The notes beneath the pieces are model-generated. The model did no database searches. It worked only from the letters and a program-made list of their open reading frames with translations, and was not told the origin of the DNA. A program made the position numbers and the translations under genes. This document shows, piece by piece, positions 6,723-7,908 of a stretch of DNA of 7,908 nt. Within the stretch, counting starts at the first letter, position 1; every line of letters starts with the position of its first letter. The stretch is taken from NCBI GenBank assembly GCA_903889845.1, contig CAISZB010000576.1, positions 1-7,908 of the forward strand, in the 5' to 3' direction. This stretch comes from an uncultured Verrucomicrobium sp. GTDB lineage: Bacteria; Verrucomicrobiota; Verrucomicrobiia; Methylacidiphilales; GAS474.

Positions 6723-6927
6723 GCTCGGCATCGACATCAAGGCCGTGTTCGACCGCGTCCAGGAGACCGGTCGGCTGATGGTCGGCGTGCCCAGCTACGA
6801 CCGCTACGTGGAACACCGGAAGACGACCCACCCCGACTTGCCGGTCATGTCGTACCGGGAGTTCTTCTGCGAGAGGCAGGACAGCCGGTACGGCGGGGGG
6901 AGCAGCGGGAATTTTAAATGCTGCTAG
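6715..6927 (+). CDS. ybdD: YbdD/YjiX family small protein, CstA partner
   Basis: This 70-residue protein belongs to the YbdD/YjiX family (DUF466), which is almost always encoded directly after a CstA-type transporter and is thought to be needed for or to modulate transport. Family landmarks are GVPSYDRYVEHRKTTHPDLP (24-43), MSYREFF (45-51), ERQDSRYGGG (53-62) and the terminal Cys pair at 69-70, as in the E. coli protein. The length is typical. The frame is open upstream to 6634, but the ATG at 6715 is chosen because GGAGG lies six bases ahead and the family starts here. It overlaps the cstA stop by 8 bases. It has no transmembrane segment, so it is probably cytoplasmic and membrane-associated through CstA. 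The conserved terminal cysteines suggest a metal or redox role, which is unproven. Confidence 0.93.
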   Translation: MLKLGIDIKAVFDRVQETGRLMVGVPSYDRYVEHRKTTHPDLPVMSYREFFCERQDSRYGGGSSGNFKCC

Positions 6928-6955
6928 AACGTGTCATGCACCTTGAGGAGGCCGC

Positions 6956-6969
6956 GGAGGAAGTCCTCC
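6956..6969 (+). terminator. Possible terminator after ybdD
   Basis: GGAGG (6956-6960) and CCTCC (6965-6969) can form a 5-bp stem with an AAGT loop, followed by a pyrimidine stretch with only a short T-run (CTATTTCTTCT). It lies in the 42-base gap between convergent ybdD and the hydrolase gene and reaches the hydrolase stop. It is a weak candidate for ending cstA-ybdD transcription. Confidence 0.25.
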
Positions 6970-7908
6970 CTATTTCTTCTCCACACGAATATCGGCAATC
7001 CAGCAAAGACCGACCTTGGGGAACTCTAAAAACAAATTGCATGCATCCGGGATATATTCGGGGGGGAACGTAATCGGCACCGTGTATTCATGCCATCCCG
7101 AGGAAATCTCGATGGGCGTTTGCTCCCCAAAGAATTGATAAGGCGGCGCGGTCGTCCGGACATAGGTCGCAATGGAGACCGATCCTGACGCCCGTGCCCA
7201 ATATTTAATGAGATACGTCGTATTGGGGGTGAACTGCGGCTTGTTTTGATAAAACTGCAGCAACCCACTCCTCACGGTCACCTTCACCGCCGTCTGTCCC
7301 GGATTCGGGCCTTCCGGAACAAACTCGCAGAGGCCTTTCTCCTTATCGGTGGGATAGACAGCCCAAGCTTCGCCGCCGCGCTCAAAATTGGAATTGCGGA
7401 GCACCCCCGCCAACGTCAATCCCGGGGGGACTCCCGGGGAGATCGTGACAATCTTGCCATCGGGCCCCGTATCCGACGCCGCCGCCTTCAATGACGCCTG
7501 CGCCTCATCGGCGGAAGCCGTCTTCACCCCCAGCATCACGAGCACGGTTGCCGCCACCTGCTTCCCCTCCATCCGAACACCCGCGGAGTTGTAATGATAG
7601 GTGTCGGTCCAATACACGGATCGGTCCAACGGATTCATGAGCGCAAACAAATCGTCGACCGGGATACCGCTCTCCTTCATCACCCTGGCGGCGATCTCAT
7701 TGAGCACCTGAGCCTTCTCGCTGAGGGTTGGATCGGTGAGAGGGGTCGAGGAGGCCCACACGATCTTCGCCCCCCGTCCCTTTTCCTTCAGCAAGGCCAC
7801 GGTTGCCCGTAATCCTTTTTCCCATTCGGCAGGATCGTCATGGAGGCTATGGAGGCCGTTATTAAGCTGAATGACCTTGTAGTCGTACGATTCCAAGATG
7901 ACGGAGAG
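6970..7908 (-). CDS. SGNH/GDSL hydrolase with C-terminal carbohydrate-binding-like domain (partial, 5' end outside)
   Basis: The 3' 312 codons are present; the start lies beyond the window edge. The frame is open to base 7908, so the TTG at 7896 is not taken as the start. SGNH block III appears as LNNGLH (fragment residues 15-20) and block V as DTYH (102-105), supplying the catalytic Asp and His. The block I Ser and block II Gly must lie upstream and cannot be seen. An Ala/Ser/Pro-rich linker at about 125-165 leads to a beta-sandwich-like module, NSNFERGG (172-179) through WIADIRVEK at the end, which resembles CBM4/9-type or galactose-binding modules. The enzyme likely deacetylates or cleaves esters on polysaccharide outside the cytoplasm; secretion is inferred from the architecture. 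It converges on ybdD. Codon use is less GC-rich than its neighbours, with TTA, GGA and GCA codons present. Confidence 0.82.
   Translation of the reverse strand, partial: LSVILESYDYKVIQLNNGLHSLHDDPAEWEKGLRATVALLKEKGRGAKIVWASSTPLTDPTLSEKAQVLNEIAARVMKESGIPVDDLFALMNPLDRSVYWTDTYHYNSAGVRMEGKQVAATVLVMLGVKTASADEAQASLKAAASDTGPDGKIVTISPGVPPGLTLAGVLRNSNFERGGEAWAVYPTDKEKGLCEFVPEGPNPGQTAVKVTVRSGLLQFYQNKPQFTPNTTYLIKYWARASGSVSIATYVRTTAPPYQFFGEQTPIEISSGWHEYTVPITFPPEYIPDACNLFLEFPKVGLCWIADIRVEKK

Noticed and set aside
6901..6925. Inverted repeat AGCAGC / GCTGCT at the end of ybdD
   Set aside because: The 13-base spacer is long for a 6-bp stem, and the second arm is formed by the two conserved terminal Cys codons, so coding constraint explains it.
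7594..7812. Plus-strand short frames inside the SGNH hydrolase region
   Set aside because: They are antisense to a gene with intact block III and block V motifs, and show no family resemblance of their own.

Overview
The window is very GC-rich, with a strong G/C bias at third codon positions. That bias produces long stop-free shadow frames opposite the real genes. It holds six supported protein genes: a small membrane protein (+), a subtilase and a glycosyltransferase in tandem (-), a CstA-type transporter with its YbdD partner (+), and the 3' part of a secreted-type SGNH hydrolase (-). There are no rRNA, tRNA, IS or CRISPR features. The organism is a GC-rich Gram-negative-type bacterium. The SGNH hydrolase with the NNGLH block plus a carbohydrate-binding-like tail, and the scarcity of Shine-Dalgarno sites, would suit Verrucomicrobiota or another PVC lineage, but this is a weak inference.

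Layout. Bases 1-256 have no gene but contain several perfect short hairpins. Bases 257-973 encode a three-helix membrane protein of unknown function with a helical soluble tail. It converges, 6 bases apart, on a minus-strand pair: an 811-residue cytoplasmic S8 peptidase (4330-1895), followed by a GT-A-like glycosyltransferase with a DTD motif (1864-980). The peptidase has a complete catalytic triad and an N-terminal extension. In architecture it resembles the S8 protease of ATPase-subtilase defence pairs (IetS-like), but no ATPase gene lies in the window.

A 319-base divergent intergenic region (4331-4649) separates the peptidase from cstA. It contains a striking nested inverted-repeat structure at 4537-4632: an 11-bp outer stem enclosing two perfect hairpins, ending 17 bases before the cstA start. 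This is the best candidate for something undescribed, a cis-regulatory RNA leader of a probable pyruvate transporter. cstA (4650-6722) overlaps ybdD (6715-6927) by 8 bases, with a good ribosome binding site inside the end of cstA, so the two form a translationally coupled transport unit.

From 6970 to the window end, a minus-strand SGNH/GDSL hydrolase with a C-terminal carbohydrate-binding-like domain converges on ybdD. Its base composition is visibly less GC-rich than its neighbours.
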